A stretch of 64,000 nt of DNA from Gambelia wislizenii (Eukaryota; Chordata; Lepidosauria; Squamata; Crotaphytidae). Numbering within the stretch: the stretch's first letter is position 1; each line of letters begins with the position of its first letter. The stretch lies in contig JAUMIR010000004.1 in assembly GCA_030847615.1 (NCBI GenBank), forward strand, positions 87,327,001-87,391,000, given 5' to 3'. A model generated the notes under the pieces. That model worked only from the letters and a program-made list of their open reading frames with translations. It was not told the DNA's origin and did no database searches. The position numbers were made by a program, and so were the translations under genes. Positions 23,426-33,847 of the stretch are shown one piece after another.

Positions 23426-26349
23426 GTTCTTTTGTGAACATCTACAGGATGCCTTCACTTACACAAATGACTCCATGCCACCTCCATCTCATGTTGGGAG
23501 AAGCAATGTTGGATTCTGGGAGAAGAATAATCATACAACAGTTCCATCCTCCCAAATCCATCTTAGAAGCAATAATTCTCTTTAGCTATGTTATATAAAA
23601 TGTCCTTAGTTTTTGCTGTTTCTGTGCACTGGGACAAGTAGCTGTGATAGTCACAAATGCTCTCTTGCAGTGCCAGTGCTTGTCCTTTGGGAAAGGCTAA
23701 TACCAAAACAAACAAACAAACAAACAAAAAACACTAAAATGAAATTAAAAATCAAGCACTAGCTTCTTTCTTTAATCCTCTTGCAAGTAATTATTGTGTT
23801 GGCATTCTTTCCTTTTGATAATCTTTTATTATGCAGTTATATTGGCCTTATTACGCCTCATTTTCTGTTTCTATATCCCTCATTATGGATGACATTTTAC
23901 AGCATTAGGACTGGCCATATAGATTTGTCCAAAATGTCAAAACAATAAGTACATATATTGTTACAAGGAAGGGAATGTAGTATCATCCTCAAAGGTAACA
24001 TGGAAGATTAAAAAGAGGACAAAACCTGAGAAGATATGTCTACAAGCCCTCCTTTACTATTGGTCAAATGGCTGTGATACTGCAGAAATGGTTGTGGTAT
24101 ATTATATTGAACCAGCTCCCATTAGCATATCCCCAGGTAGCCAGTCCCAAAAAGACTGCACTGATTTCCGATATGAGACATGAACATACTTTCTTATCTG
24201 TTTGATGCAAATATTGAAGCTGTACCTCCAACTTTTCTCCTATATGGACTCTAGGAATTAGGGCCTGGCATTTGTTAACCTCTCGGTGTGTCTGCTTCTC
24301 TAATTCAAAGAAGAGCGGTATCTCCCCAAGGAATTAACAGCTTTAGCAATCTCTCTAAGCATCTGTCTGCAATCAGACTATTATACATTATAATTTCTAT
24401 CCTGTAGAACACAATAACTGAGAGAATACTTTACTCTCAGCCACTAACTAAAACCTCCAGGGGTTAGTGGTTATGGAGCTGGCTGCCTGTGGTTGCATAG
24501 TGGCGGAACTGATATCTGTAGCTGGGAAACACTGAGCTGTAGAGGAAAACCACAACACTTTGGTTTTAGAACCCAGACACAAGGAACAGGATGCCTGTAT
24601 TTAAAAGGCATTCACTGTGTCAGCACATTTAGGTAATGTTTGTAATTCCAGATTAATAGGAATGGGGTAGACTAAAAAATCATCCATATCCAATCTTTTC
24701 ATGTGGGCTGTTGCTTTTCAAATCCCAGCAAACCCCAAATAGGTGGAAGAGTAAACAAAGTGCAATGTAGGCAAGGTGATCTCATAGGTAATAGCTATGT
24801 AAAAGAGCTTCCTAGAACGTAGACAGAGACCCCAGTCCTTCAGATTTGTTAGATAATCTGTTTTGAGTGAAGATTTTTTTTTTCCTGAAGCCAAATATGA
24901 TAGCAAATTTAAGACTTTAAAAAATCCCACCAACTCACTCTCTCCATTAGGAAAACAATGGGATAAAGGTGGCTATTCCTTTCTGGAACTTAAGTTTTTG
25001 ACCCAGAAGGAAAGGACAAGCCCCAGAAAACAACATGGGAGGCAATGACTCTCACTGAATATATAAAACTAAAATGAAATTACAATCCAAAATTTATAGT
25101 ATGTTCTTTTGAAACCAGCACTGGCACAAGAGGGCTATTGCACAATTTGACATCTCTAATCATTTAAAAAGATATAATTTCCATCCCAGATTTTTGAATA
25201 GCCAGTTTATGTCCGTTTCTCCTGCCTGCAGTTTTTATGAAGCCAATTTATCCCACTGTGCTGTGTTGTCTTCCAGATGTACAGGTATATTTCTGCAGCG
25301 CACATTTCTGGGTGATGTATGGGTATCAGAAGTTGAATAATTTTCAAATAGTTGTTTTAGTGGTTGATATGGGTGATATAGAAGTGCATCAAATATTTGG
25401 CTGAAATTTGATATCAACGCTAACATTTTCAGCAGGACAGAAATGTTCTTGGGAAGAAAGTCTTATATTGTATAAATAGTCACCTTTGGGGGAGTAGATT
25501 CTTGCTGGTACCATTGCTTCCTGTGGTAGTGGTGTGTTATCACTGTCCCACTCACTCCTATCTTATTCCCTAAGCTGCTGCTTCTGCCTTTATGAGTTAG
25601 TCACATGGGTTATTCTACCTAATCAGTGTGTCATGACACTAAGCCTAACATGATGGGGTCTCTAGACATTAGTAAATAAAATCACAGCTAATTTGGCTTG
25701 TTTCTGCTGTGGAAGAGTGAAAATGAATAAACATTCTTCCAAGGAAGCTATAAAATAGCTGGAAAAGGGTGGTGCTGGTAGCAGTGACCAGTGACTAGGA
25801 TGCTTTTTCCTTTTTTTTTTTCTCCTTTTGCATTGCCCACAACCATTAACCATTTTTCATGACCCTCAAGGTAGGTGCATAGCTTCTAATTGCTGGGGCT
25901 CTCTGCCCTGGAACTCAGATGTTGGTATGTGTTCTCTTGCTCCCTTTCTCAATCTGTCTGCTGGGCTGGAGTGGAAATTACCCTATGTTTAAAGCAATAA
26001 GTCACATAAGTCAGTATAATATTAAGAAGATTTTTTCAGAGACATGCACACACTTTGAAGGTATAAAGATTGCTGCCCTATCACGCACTGGCTCTAGTTT
26101 GCATGCAAATGTTGTTGGCAACAAGGCAAGGCAGTTAAGATAAACCTTGAAAACTTGGTATTTAGAAAACTTCTTTTAACCTTTTCTTTGCTCCCATGTG
26201 CATAATTGAAATAATGCAGAATGTCTGGGGTTTTTTTTATCCTCCTAGACTTTTCTTTTTGAGATTTTCAGGGGGGGGAAGCATGAAAAAGCATGGCTTC
26301 TATGCATAAAATAAAGCTATAGAAAAGTCATTTCTAGTGATTAATATTT

Positions 26350-26380
26350 ATTTTATTTATTTATTTATTTATTTATTTGC
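26350..26380. repeat. TTTA simple repeat
   Basis: Tandem ttta/attt units, probably a decayed LINE tail. Confidence 0.8.
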
Positions 26381-26976
26381 AACCTTGAATTGTTTAAGTC
26401 CTGGAGCCTATGTAAAACACAGGAGGAGATTTAATCCAATTCTCTAATACTGTATTAAAACAAAAGAAAACAAAAATAGTCCATCTGCTTCAGTTTACAG
26501 CCGCATCTAGAGCATTGCACTTCATGTTTTTGAGCCCTGAATTTAGTTGTCCCTCAAGGTAGTGGGCCTGTACCATCTCTTCACATTGTGGAATTGGCTA
26601 GCATCCTCCCATCAGGGGTGTACCATCAGCAAATCTTGTACAATTTATTTTAAATAAGATCTAGTAGCTATACCTATTTAAACTACAGAGCATTTTTAGG
26701 AAATCATACACACACACGCACACACACATACATTTACCTTCAGATTGAATCTCCCTACAATTTCCTCTCCCCCGCCAACCTTTCTAGACTATTGCTTTAG
26801 GGGGTCTTTACACATACAAAACATTTTCTAAATAATATTTTTCTTACTGGAAATTGCAGGAGTGGCTGCCCTCTTCCCCATGTTAGTTGGAGCTTTCACC
26901 TGTATCTGCCTCTAGCAAGTAATAATCACACAGTTTCCAACACATTGGAGTCATAATTTTGCAGAAAATCATTCAT

Positions 26977-27055
26977 GTTTATTTATTTATTTATTAGTTA
27001 TTTATACCCCGCTCTTCAGCCACGAGGCTATCAAAGCAGCTTACAAATTGTTTTA
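26977..27055 (-). mobile_element. L2-type LINE 3' tail
   Basis: A TTTA run is followed by 'ataccccgctcttcagccac' and 'aaagcagcttacaaattg', the reverse complement of the L2 3' end (gtaagc..gcc...ggcgggatataaataaa). Confidence 0.6.
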
Positions 27056-27442
27056 AGCAATAGTGTTTTGTGATCTTTTTTCCAGTTTTCCTCCTGTGCA
27101 AATTGGCTCCTTGATTAGCATTCTCTTTCCCTTCCTTCTACTTCAGACCCATAAAATAAAATCCAGGGCAATTCAAATAGTCCTACATTGAAACATTGAG
27201 AGCTGTTGTGTAAATTACGATACACAATTTCTTAGGACCAAAACATGCAATTTTCTTCTTCAGCTCAGCAGTCCTTTAATTGACATTTCATGTCTACCCT
27301 AGTAACTTCCCCTATATAATTTGGCACCTTCCTCCCCCACACAACATATACCAAACCATGACATAATGCCAGTAGGAGATTATGCCATGGCTTTTTATTC
27401 TACTTAGTCAGCATCTATCTCTGATCAGTCTAGCATCTAGGC

Positions 27443-27628
27443 CAGGGTTTCTCAGCCAGGGTTCCCTGGAGCCTTAGGATTCCTCAGGGGTTCTGTGAGA
27501 TATTGAGATTGGGGGGAAAATAAACTTTTTTTTGGAGCTGTAGCTATAATAATTTTTAGGCAGGGGTTTCCTGAGACCTGAAATTTGTTTCAAGGGTTCC
27601 ACCAGGGTAAAAAGGTTGAGAAAGGCTG
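27443..27628 (+). mobile_element. Short hAT (Charlie-like) element with duplication
   Basis: 186 bp beginning cagggtttctcagcc and ending ggttgagaaaggctg, imperfect inverted repeats. It is flanked by atctaggc (27435-27442) and atctagac (27629-27636), an 8-bp duplication with one mismatch that also fits the TCTAGA preference of hAT-Charlie elements. No coding capacity. Confidence 0.82.
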
Positions 27629-27639
27629 ATCTAGACAGG

Positions 27640-27785
27640 GGGCATAACTGAGCACCTGAACACATATTTTGCATGGAAGAGGTTCTGGATTCATTTTCTG
27701 GCATCTCTAGGTACAGTTAGGAAAGCCCCCCTCCCAGAATCCTGAAGAGCTGCTGCTAGTCATTGTAGGCAGTACCAAGGTGGAT
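27640..27785 (+). mobile_element. Degraded tRNA-derived SINE-like sequence
   Basis: Contains 'ttttgcatggaagaggttct' and 'ttctggcatctctaggtaca', then 'gaagagctgctgctagtcat' and 'gtaggcagtaccaaggtgga'. This matches a SINE commonly seen in squamates, with a decayed B-box-like ggttctggattc. No name assigned. Confidence 0.45.
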
Positions 27786-27789
27786 GGGC

Positions 27790-27969
27790 CCACTCAGTAG
27801 TAGTTGTAGTAGTAGTAGTAAATAGCTGTTGCTGTTATTTTATCTGCCTCTCCCTACAGATTGAGGCGGGGAATGACAGATTAAAATACAGCAGAAATTA
27901 GACACAACACAGTTAAAAACATGAACATCAATTAAGAATATATAATCAGTTAAGAGAATGTAACATCTG
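27790..27969 (-). mobile_element. L2-like LINE 3' end, left piece (split by DIRS)
   Basis: A GTA/TAGT run, then 'atctgcctctccctacagat' and 'tgaggcgggg' in reverse-complement L2 3' UTR style. The DIRS element at 27970 interrupts it and a coding remnant continues at 34228. Confidence 0.5.
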
Positions 27970-28145
27970 ATCTTCTTCGTGGTCTCTGTGAATCACACAG
28001 TTGGGTTTATTCCTGCGCCTGCGCAGTGCCTACGGAACCTTCTAGCATCGCTAGGCAGAATGTGCATTGATACATTTTTGGCGGTAACTCCGCCTACCAT
28101 AACGGTCCCTTAAAAGGCTCTCCCGCCTAAATCCCCTCAGTTCCT
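27970..28145 (+). repeat. Left inverted terminal repeat, intact DIRS
   Basis: Begins atcttcttcgtggtctctgt. About 170 nt pair with the right repeat with very few differences. A TATA-like cttaaaaggc lies near 28109-28118 and probably belongs to the promoter; that role is inference. Confidence 0.92.
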
Positions 28146-28384
28146 TTTTTTCCGCCGCGCTAGCAGCTTGAAAGGAACCTTCGCATTGCTCGCTTTCGTT
28201 TTCTCATACTGACTCGGACTGGCTTTTGGATTTCTCTCTTCGCTTTGTGTTTTGTGCTATCGGTGATTTCTGGCTTGACTTGGATTCCCTGACAACGGCT
28301 CTGACTCTCCCCCGGATTTGGCTACGGACTCTGATTTCAGGTTTGACCGCTTACTCTTGACGACGCCTATTTCTTACCCCTAAT

Positions 28385-30706
28385 ATGGCTGCGAAAACCG
28401 GCTTTAAGCGCTGCGTTGTGTGCCAAGCTAAGCTCCCCAGCTCCGATGGCCACTCTCGGTGCCTCATCTGCCTGGGAGAAACGCACAACGTGGATGCGTG
28501 TGTGCATTGTAAGGCCTTCACGCCTCAGGCCAGGAAACACCGCTCCTCGAGGCTAAAGTCTTTCTTATATGAGAAGGCCCTCATCCCGTCGACTTCTTCG
28601 ACGCCGGTGGTATTTACTGGGGTTTCGCAACAGGGAAGATCCCCCGCCCCAAAGTCCCCCCAGTCACCACCTTCCAAGCGCCGACGCTCCCGAAGCCCAT
28701 CTCGGAGACAGTCTGTTGCTTCGGACCCGGAGGCTGTTCTCCACTCCCATAAACATGCCTTGCACTCAACCTCTGGCACTCGAGCCGCCTCGGGTTCAGT
28801 CGCTGAGAGCGCTGGGGACCGTCCTCAGGACCGTGCAGAATCTCAGGATGGAGACCGCACCCGAGAGCCTTCAGATCGCTCTAAGCCTAAGGTCCATAAG
28901 AAAAAGGCCAAGCGTCCTCTGCGTGAGGAACATGAGAAGGAGCGCTCTCGGGCCCGAGAAGCTGTGCCATCTACAGCCGCAACTGCACCTGCCTCGGAGG
29001 CCCAACCTCCCTCGCAACGTCAGACGCCTCCCCGGGATCGGGACGTGGGGACCGAAACCCGTCCTAAATCACCGACTCCGACTCCTTCTCTAGAGGTCGT
29101 TGAAGTAGAGGTGGGCTCGGCTGATGAATCTACCGGAGTCGAGCATGCCCACGGGCTTTCTCCCACTCTCTGCGTCTCCAGGTCGGAGCTGCTCCGAGAC
29201 TCCTCCACCAGTCGAGGGGATTCTGACGAGCCGCATCATTTGGATGAACCCAGGCCTTCAACCTCCAGGGCTCGGGGAGACGAGCATGTCTACAGCGCCT
29301 ATGAAATGGCGAAGTCAGCTTTTGCTACTTCGTTTCCCTTACCTCAGACCTCGATCTCTGCAGGGGACCGAGTGTTTCATCTCACATCAGAGACTGCTGT
29401 TTTGCATTCTGTGGCTTCATCCCCACCTCGCCTATCCTTCCATGGGGGAGATAAAGGTACCATCTTTGCAAAAGAACCAACTAGACCTTTGCTCAAAGAC
29501 ACTAGCTGCCAAGTGTCCCCCTTCCGGCCCTTGCCTCCGCTACCTCCATCTCCACCACCACGCACGACATCGCTTCAGGACCCACGCCGCTCTCCGCCTC
29601 CGACGTCCGACTCTTCGGTTTCTTCTGAGTCTTCTGAGGAATATCAGCCATATGTACCGTCCCCCCAACCCAATCTCCTGGATGAGGACTCCTCGTCTCC
29701 TACCGACGACGTCCGTTCCTTTGCGGAACAAGTCATCAGGATGTCTCACGCCCTTGAGCTAAAGGTCACGGAGAAGGAGACAGAGCCGGTGGATCCAATT
29801 TATCAAAGGATCAAATCAAAGGCACCTCCAACTGCCAGTATCCCGGTCCTGCCGTCCCTCTCAAAACTGACGCAGAACTCCTGGGACAACCCGTCCTCTA
29901 TCCCTTCAACCTCGAAGCGGATTGACAGGCTCTATCGCGTCTCCGGAGACGGTATTGATTGGCTCAGGGAACACCCTAAGCCCAACTCGGTCGTCGTAGA
30001 GGCAGCCCAGCCTCGGAGGCAACGTCGTCCCCAGTCCACCCCTCCTGACACCGAGGGCAGAAAGCTGGACATCATTGGGAAAAAGTTGTATTCTGCCGCT
30101 GGACTGAGCTTTCGTATTGCCAACTACGCGGCCTGTATGGGGGCTTATCAACAGGTGTTGTGGGAGAGGATGCTGCCCCTCATCCAGGACCTGCCTGACG
30201 AAAGAAAACGACTAGCAGAGGCTATCCAATCTGAAGCCCAGCTTCTGGCTGGCCAGCAGATGAATTCTGCGAGACATGTCGCTGACTGCGCAGCTAAGAC
30301 GGTGGCGGGCTCCATTGCCTTGAGGCGTCACGCGTGGCTCCGATCGTCAGGACTCTCACCCCAGGCGGCTGCCACCATTGAAGATATGCCATTTGATACC
30401 ACAGGCCTTTTCAATGCATCGACAGACGAAAAACTTGAATTTACGCAGAAGATGAGGACGACTGCCAGAAAATATGGTATGCCATCAGCCTCGTCTTCTG
30501 CGTATCGCCCTAGACACCGCTCGGGTTGGAGCACCTACTCCCTTAGCCAACCATACCGGAGAGATAGTACCCCGCAGACCTCCAGGCGCTCTCGGTTTCA
30601 TCAACCGACCTCCTCTGCTTCCTCGGTGAGGAGTCAGGGTTCCACATCCCGGTACCGAGTGCCGTCCAAACACAGGCCCAAGGACCAGGGCAGAAAACGG
30701 TTTTAA
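28385..30706 (+). CDS. gag: DIRS Gag-like protein
   Basis: 773 codons. The start ATG at 28385 is conserved in the two other DIRS copies (7252, 6570). Residues about 10-45 form a Cys/His-rich block: C-x2-C (CVVC), H-x2-C-x2-CLG, then HNVDACVHC, probably metal binding. A basic Ser/Arg/Lys-rich region (about 75-200) follows, then a Pro/Ser-rich acidic stretch with many SP/TP sites (about 215-430), and a conserved C-terminal half (SFAEQVIRMSHALELKVTEK, DIIGKKLYSAAGLSFRIANY, DEKLEFTQKMRTTARKYG) that probably forms the structural core. The tail after residue 747 is basic and is encoded within the candidate intron. Its presumed role is binding and packaging element RNA; this is inferred from position, not demonstrated. 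Confidence 0.9.
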   Translation: MAAKTGFKRCVVCQAKLPSSDGHSRCLICLGETHNVDACVHCKAFTPQARKHRSSRLKSFLYEKALIPSTSSTPVVFTGVSQQGRSPAPKSPQSPPSKRRRSRSPSRRQSVASDPEAVLHSHKHALHSTSGTRAASGSVAESAGDRPQDRAESQDGDRTREPSDRSKPKVHKKKAKRPLREEHEKERSRAREAVPSTAATAPASEAQPPSQRQTPPRDRDVGTETRPKSPTPTPSLEVVEVEVGSADESTGVEHAHGLSPTLCVSRSELLRDSSTSRGDSDEPHHLDEPRPSTSRARGDEHVYSAYEMAKSAFATSFPLPQTSISAGDRVFHLTSETAVLHSVASSPPRLSFHGGDKGTIFAKEPTRPLLKDTSCQVSPFRPLPPLPPSPPPRTTSLQDPRRSPPPTSDSSVSSESSEEYQPYVPSPQPNLLDEDSSSPTDDVRSFAEQVIRMSHALELKVTEKETEPVDPIYQRIKSKAPPTASIPVLPSLSKLTQNSWDNPSSIPSTSKRIDRLYRVSGDGIDWLREHPKPNSVVVEAAQPRRQRRPQSTPPDTEGRKLDIIGKKLYSAAGLSFRIANYAACMGAYQQVLWERMLPLIQDLPDERKRLAEAIQSEAQLLAGQQMNSARHVADCAAKTVAGSIALRRHAWLRSSGLSPQAAATIEDMPFDTTGLFNASTDEKLEFTQKMRTTARKYGMPSASSSAYRPRHRSGWSTYSLSQPYRRDSTPQTSRRSRFHQPTSSASSVRSQGSTSRYRVPSKHRPKDQGRKRF

Positions 30707-30744
30707 TTGCAAAGCCTTATTTTGATGTTTGCATTTTCTTTCAG
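30626..30744 (+). other. Candidate GT-AG intron joining gag to RT
   Basis: 5' site tcg|GTGAGG at 30626 and 3' site gcattttctttcag ending at 30744. Length is 119 nt. The donor falls exactly on a gag codon boundary and the acceptor exactly on an RT codon boundary, so removal skips the gag stop (30704-30706) and gives an in-frame Gag-RT fusion. The RT frame has no good ATG before its conserved region. The same sites and phase occur at 9477-9597 in the decayed copy. Splicing is inferred. Confidence 0.6.
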
Positions 30745-32610
30745 AACCCCCTGTTCGGAAGCTGCCTGTCACTGTTCCAGGAGGCCTGGTCCTCCATAAC
30801 ATCGGACCGCTGGGTACTGCAAATAGTACGACAGGGCTACTGGATCGAGTTCGACGAACTGCCTCCGACAGGCCGGACATACTCCACGCCCCCCTCCCCT
30901 CCCCTGATCGAGGAGATACAAACCCTTCTCCAGAAAGGAGCCATCGAACCTGTGCCTCCCGAGCATCTTCACCGCTGCTTCTTCTCCAGGTACTTCCTGG
31001 TACCGAAGAAGGACGGAGGCCTCCGTCCTATCCTCGACCTCAGGGGAGTGAACTCGTACATCACCCCGAAGAAATTTCGGATGACCACTCTTGCCCTCAT
31101 CCTCCCTCTCCTCCAGCACGGGGATTGGTTTGCATCCATCGATCTCAAGGATGCCTACTTTCACATAGGTATTCACCCTGCACACAGGAGGTTCTTGGCG
31201 TTCCAGATTGGGACCGATACCTACCAATTCCGTGTCCTGCCCTTCGGACTCTCCACGGCACCGAGGGTCTTCACCAAATGCATGGCGCCAGTGGCGGCCT
31301 TTCTTCGTCAGCACGGAGTCGTTGTCTTCCCGTACATTGACGATTGGCTTTTAGTGGCGAACTCGAGGCCCCAACTGGTCAGACACATAGACTTTACCCT
31401 GAATGTGTTGCACACCCTCGGACTTGTTGTCAACATGGAAAAATCTCAGTTAACCCCATCACAAACGCTCCAATTCATAGGTGCCCGCTTGGATTCAATT
31501 TCCACGGCGGCCTATCTGCCAGAGGACCGCTTCAACACCCTACGATCCCTGATTCATGCTTGTCGTCGATCTCGTCGGATCCGAGCACGCGACATCCAAG
31601 TCCTCCTAGGCCACATGGCAGCCACCACCTCTGTCATTACTCTGGCCAGGCTTCGGTTTCATCCTCTTCAACAGTGGTTCATCAATGCATTCGATCACCT
31701 CAACGACCCACCGAACATGTTTCTCACCATGCCTCGCTACGTCCAACGGTCCCTGAACTGGTGGTTGGACCCGAACAATGTCCTCTCAGGCCTCCCATTC
31801 GAGCCCCCTCAGCCGAGCATCTCCATCGCGACGGATGCCTCGTTACAGGGATGGGGTGCCCACCTCGGATCCCACACGATTCAGGATGTTTGGTCCGACA
31901 ACGAGAAACTGCTACACATCAATGTTCTCGAACTTCTGGCGGTCCAGAAAGCTCTTCGCTCCTTCGAGGTCATGGTGAGGAACAGGACGGTCCTTCTTCT
32001 CACAGACAACACGTCCGTGATGTATTATTTGAACAAGCAAGGGGGCACCAGGTCCCCTCAGCTCCTTCAACTCACACTACAAATTTGGGATTGGTGTGTG
32101 GAAAGGAACGTCTTTCTGCAGTGCATCCATCTTCCAGGGGACGAGAACACTCTTGCAGATGGACTGAGCCGTTCCAGTTCCAACGTCCACGAGTGGATGC
32201 TTCATCGACACGTAGCGTCCGACCTTTTCCTTCGTTGGGGGACCCCTCTGATAGATGTGTTCGCAACTGCACAGAACAAACAGTGCAACCAGTTCTGCTC
32301 CAGAGTGCAACACAAGGATTCGAGGGGAGATGCGTTCCTGTACCGATGGAACGGCCCGCTCCTGTATCTCTTCCCCCCTATCCCGCTTCTGACAAGGGTC
32401 ATCGCCAAGCTTCGCCGAGACCAAGCGGATGCGATTCTCATCACGCCTTGGTGGCCTCGACAACCGTGGTTTGCTCCACTGCTTCTACTCTCCGACAGGC
32501 ACTACCTCCACCTCCCAAGACGGCCGGATCTATTGACCATCCACCAAGGCAGGGTGAGACATCCAGACCTCGACTCTCTTCACCTGACGGCATGGAGAAT
32601 CCATCCGTGA
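30745..32610 (+). CDS. pol: DIRS reverse transcriptase / RNase H / methyltransferase-like
   Basis: 621 residues from the presumed 3' splice site (AAC at 30745) to the stop at 32608. The frame is open further upstream but lacks a convincing start codon. The RT begins with LIEEIQTLLQKGAIEPV, then FFSRYFLVPKKDGGLRPILD, FASIDLKDAYFHIGI, LPFGLSTAPRVFTK and the catalytic YIDDW (codons 31333-31347). RNase H follows: ATDASLQGWGAHL, LELLAVQKAL, LLTDNTSVMYYLN and DENTLADGLSR. The C-terminal block (WGTPLIDVFATAQNKQCNQF to ILITPWWPRQPWFAPLL) sits where DIRS elements carry their adenine-methyltransferase-like domain. Together these copy element RNA into DNA. The last 19 nt overlap the recombinase start. 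Confidence 0.95.
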   Translation, partial: NPLFGSCLSLFQEAWSSITSDRWVLQIVRQGYWIEFDELPPTGRTYSTPPSPPLIEEIQTLLQKGAIEPVPPEHLHRCFFSRYFLVPKKDGGLRPILDLRGVNSYITPKKFRMTTLALILPLLQHGDWFASIDLKDAYFHIGIHPAHRRFLAFQIGTDTYQFRVLPFGLSTAPRVFTKCMAPVAAFLRQHGVVVFPYIDDWLLVANSRPQLVRHIDFTLNVLHTLGLVVNMEKSQLTPSQTLQFIGARLDSISTAAYLPEDRFNTLRSLIHACRRSRRIRARDIQVLLGHMAATTSVITLARLRFHPLQQWFINAFDHLNDPPNMFLTMPRYVQRSLNWWLDPNNVLSGLPFEPPQPSISIATDASLQGWGAHLGSHTIQDVWSDNEKLLHINVLELLAVQKALRSFEVMVRNRTVLLLTDNTSVMYYLNKQGGTRSPQLLQLTLQIWDWCVERNVFLQCIHLPGDENTLADGLSRSSSNVHEWMLHRHVASDLFLRWGTPLIDVFATAQNKQCNQFCSRVQHKDSRGDAFLYRWNGPLLYLFPPIPLLTRVIAKLRRDQADAILITPWWPRQPWFAPLLLLSDRHYLHLPRRPDLLTIHQGRVRHPDLDSLHLTAWRIHP

Positions 32611-33659
32611 CCGCCGTCCTTCCTCAGTCTGCTCCTCCGTCCCTACTCCCTCCTGACGTGCAGGCAGTTATTGATGCGGCGAGAAAACCTTCCACTCGGA
32701 AGGCCTACTTCTACAAGTTGAATCGATTCCAGCGGTTCCTCGCGGACAAAGGACTAACCATTGAATCCTGCTCGGTGTCGACGGTCCTCCAATTCCTCTT
32801 AGAACTCTCGAAAGCCGGGCTTTCGGTTTCGTCTCTTCGTGTCTATTTGGCAGCTATCTCCGTTGAGTTTCAGGCTAGGAACCGACCATCTCCTTTCCAG
32901 GATCTGACAGTGAAAAGGTTCCTGAAGGGATACATGAACCTCCATCCTCCCGTACTCGATCCCGTGCCATCGTGGAGCCTTGAACTCGTCCTTTCTCAGC
33001 TGGTAAGACGCCCCTTCGAACCTATGGCTTCGACCGACCTTCGCCTGCTAACCTGGAAGACGGCCTTCCTGGTAGCCATCACCTCCGCTCGTCGGGCTGG
33101 GGAACTTTGCGCCCTCCGATCGGATCATCCATATCTCTGCTTCCATAAGCATAAGGTGGTTCTGAGACCTGACATTTCCTTTCTTCCTAAAGTAGTCTCC
33201 AGTTTTCATCTTAACCAGCCAATCGTTCTGCCTGCTTTAATGCAGGATCCGAAGGACGAATTCGAGCGTACCCTCCACTCGATGGATGTGCGGAGGGCGC
33301 TTGCTTTCTACATACAACGGACTGCTCCATTTCGACAATCCCCCCAACTCTTTGTCTCTTACTCTGACTCTAAGCGGGGTGCTCCGATCTCGCCGCAGCG
33401 TCTCTCGAAGTGGGTTACTTCGACCATCGCGCTCTGCTACGAACTGGCCAAGAAGCCGCTGCCTCCACGGATTCGTGGGCACTCTACGAGAGCTGTCTCT
33501 GCTTCGACTGCGTTCCTCTCGGGGGTGCCCCTAGAGGACGTCTGCCGTGCTGCAACCTGGTCTTCACCATTGACATTTATCTCACACTACAGACTGGACT
33601 CTCGTTCTAGGAACGAGGCTGCCTTTGGGAGGGCTGTGCTTTTGTCTTCCATTCAATAA
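32592..33659 (+). CDS. DIRS tyrosine recombinase
   Basis: 355 residues from the ATG at 32592 (MENPSVTAVLPQ), overlapping the RT end by 19 nt in another frame. The open frame extends upstream to 31344, but that part only shadows the RT frame. The N-terminal core-binding region is RKPSTRKAYFYKLNRFQRFL with SVSSLRVYLAAISVEFQ. The catalytic domain shows the first arginine in SARRAGELCALRS (about 33090), HSTR at 33480-33491 (the HxxR pair) and the nucleophile tyrosine in ISHYRLD (codon 33588). This enzyme should insert the circular DNA form by strand exchange, in place of an integrase. All expected catalytic residues are present. Confidence 0.95.
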   Translation: MENPSVTAVLPQSAPPSLLPPDVQAVIDAARKPSTRKAYFYKLNRFQRFLADKGLTIESCSVSTVLQFLLELSKAGLSVSSLRVYLAAISVEFQARNRPSPFQDLTVKRFLKGYMNLHPPVLDPVPSWSLELVLSQLVRRPFEPMASTDLRLLTWKTAFLVAITSARRAGELCALRSDHPYLCFHKHKVVLRPDISFLPKVVSSFHLNQPIVLPALMQDPKDEFERTLHSMDVRRALAFYIQRTAPFRQSPQLFVSYSDSKRGAPISPQRLSKWVTSTIALCYELAKKPLPPRIRGHSTRAVSASTAFLSGVPLEDVCRAATWSSPLTFISHYRLDSRSRNEAAFGRAVLLSSIQ

Positions 33660-33847
33660 GTGAGTGTAATAATTGTAGTCATGTTGAACATATCCATTGC
33701 TGTTAGAATTTTGGTGAGAATGAGTCAGTGTTGTGGAATGTGCAAAAAAAAAAACTTGTGGGGAATCCCTTTCAAGGCTTATGTAAGGGGTCCTCGGCTA
33801 CTTACATACAGGACATACCCTCCTCCATTGGGGAAGCTTGCTAATCT

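Larger units (their letters stand above)
21218..27434. other. Intronic sequence with minor repeats
   Basis: About 6 kb without any recognisable host exon. It contains a CR1 3' remnant (23356-23425), an L2 3' tail (26977-27055), CAAA (23705-23730) and TTTA (26350-26380) simple repeats, a CA repeat (26711-26730) and a weakly recognisable DNA-transposon scrap at 22139-22230. Confidence 0.55.

Noticed and set aside
28569..29762. Additional open frames over the DIRS gag
   Set aside because: Shadow frames of a GC-rich, low-complexity coding region; no conserved motifs and not maintained in the decayed copy.
31344..32591. Upstream 1.25 kb of the open frame leading into the DIRS recombinase
   Set aside because: It runs antiparallel in codon phase to the RT/RNase H coding sequence, is Ser/Pro/His-rich without motifs, and is not kept in the other copy. 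The recombinase proper fits a start at 32592.
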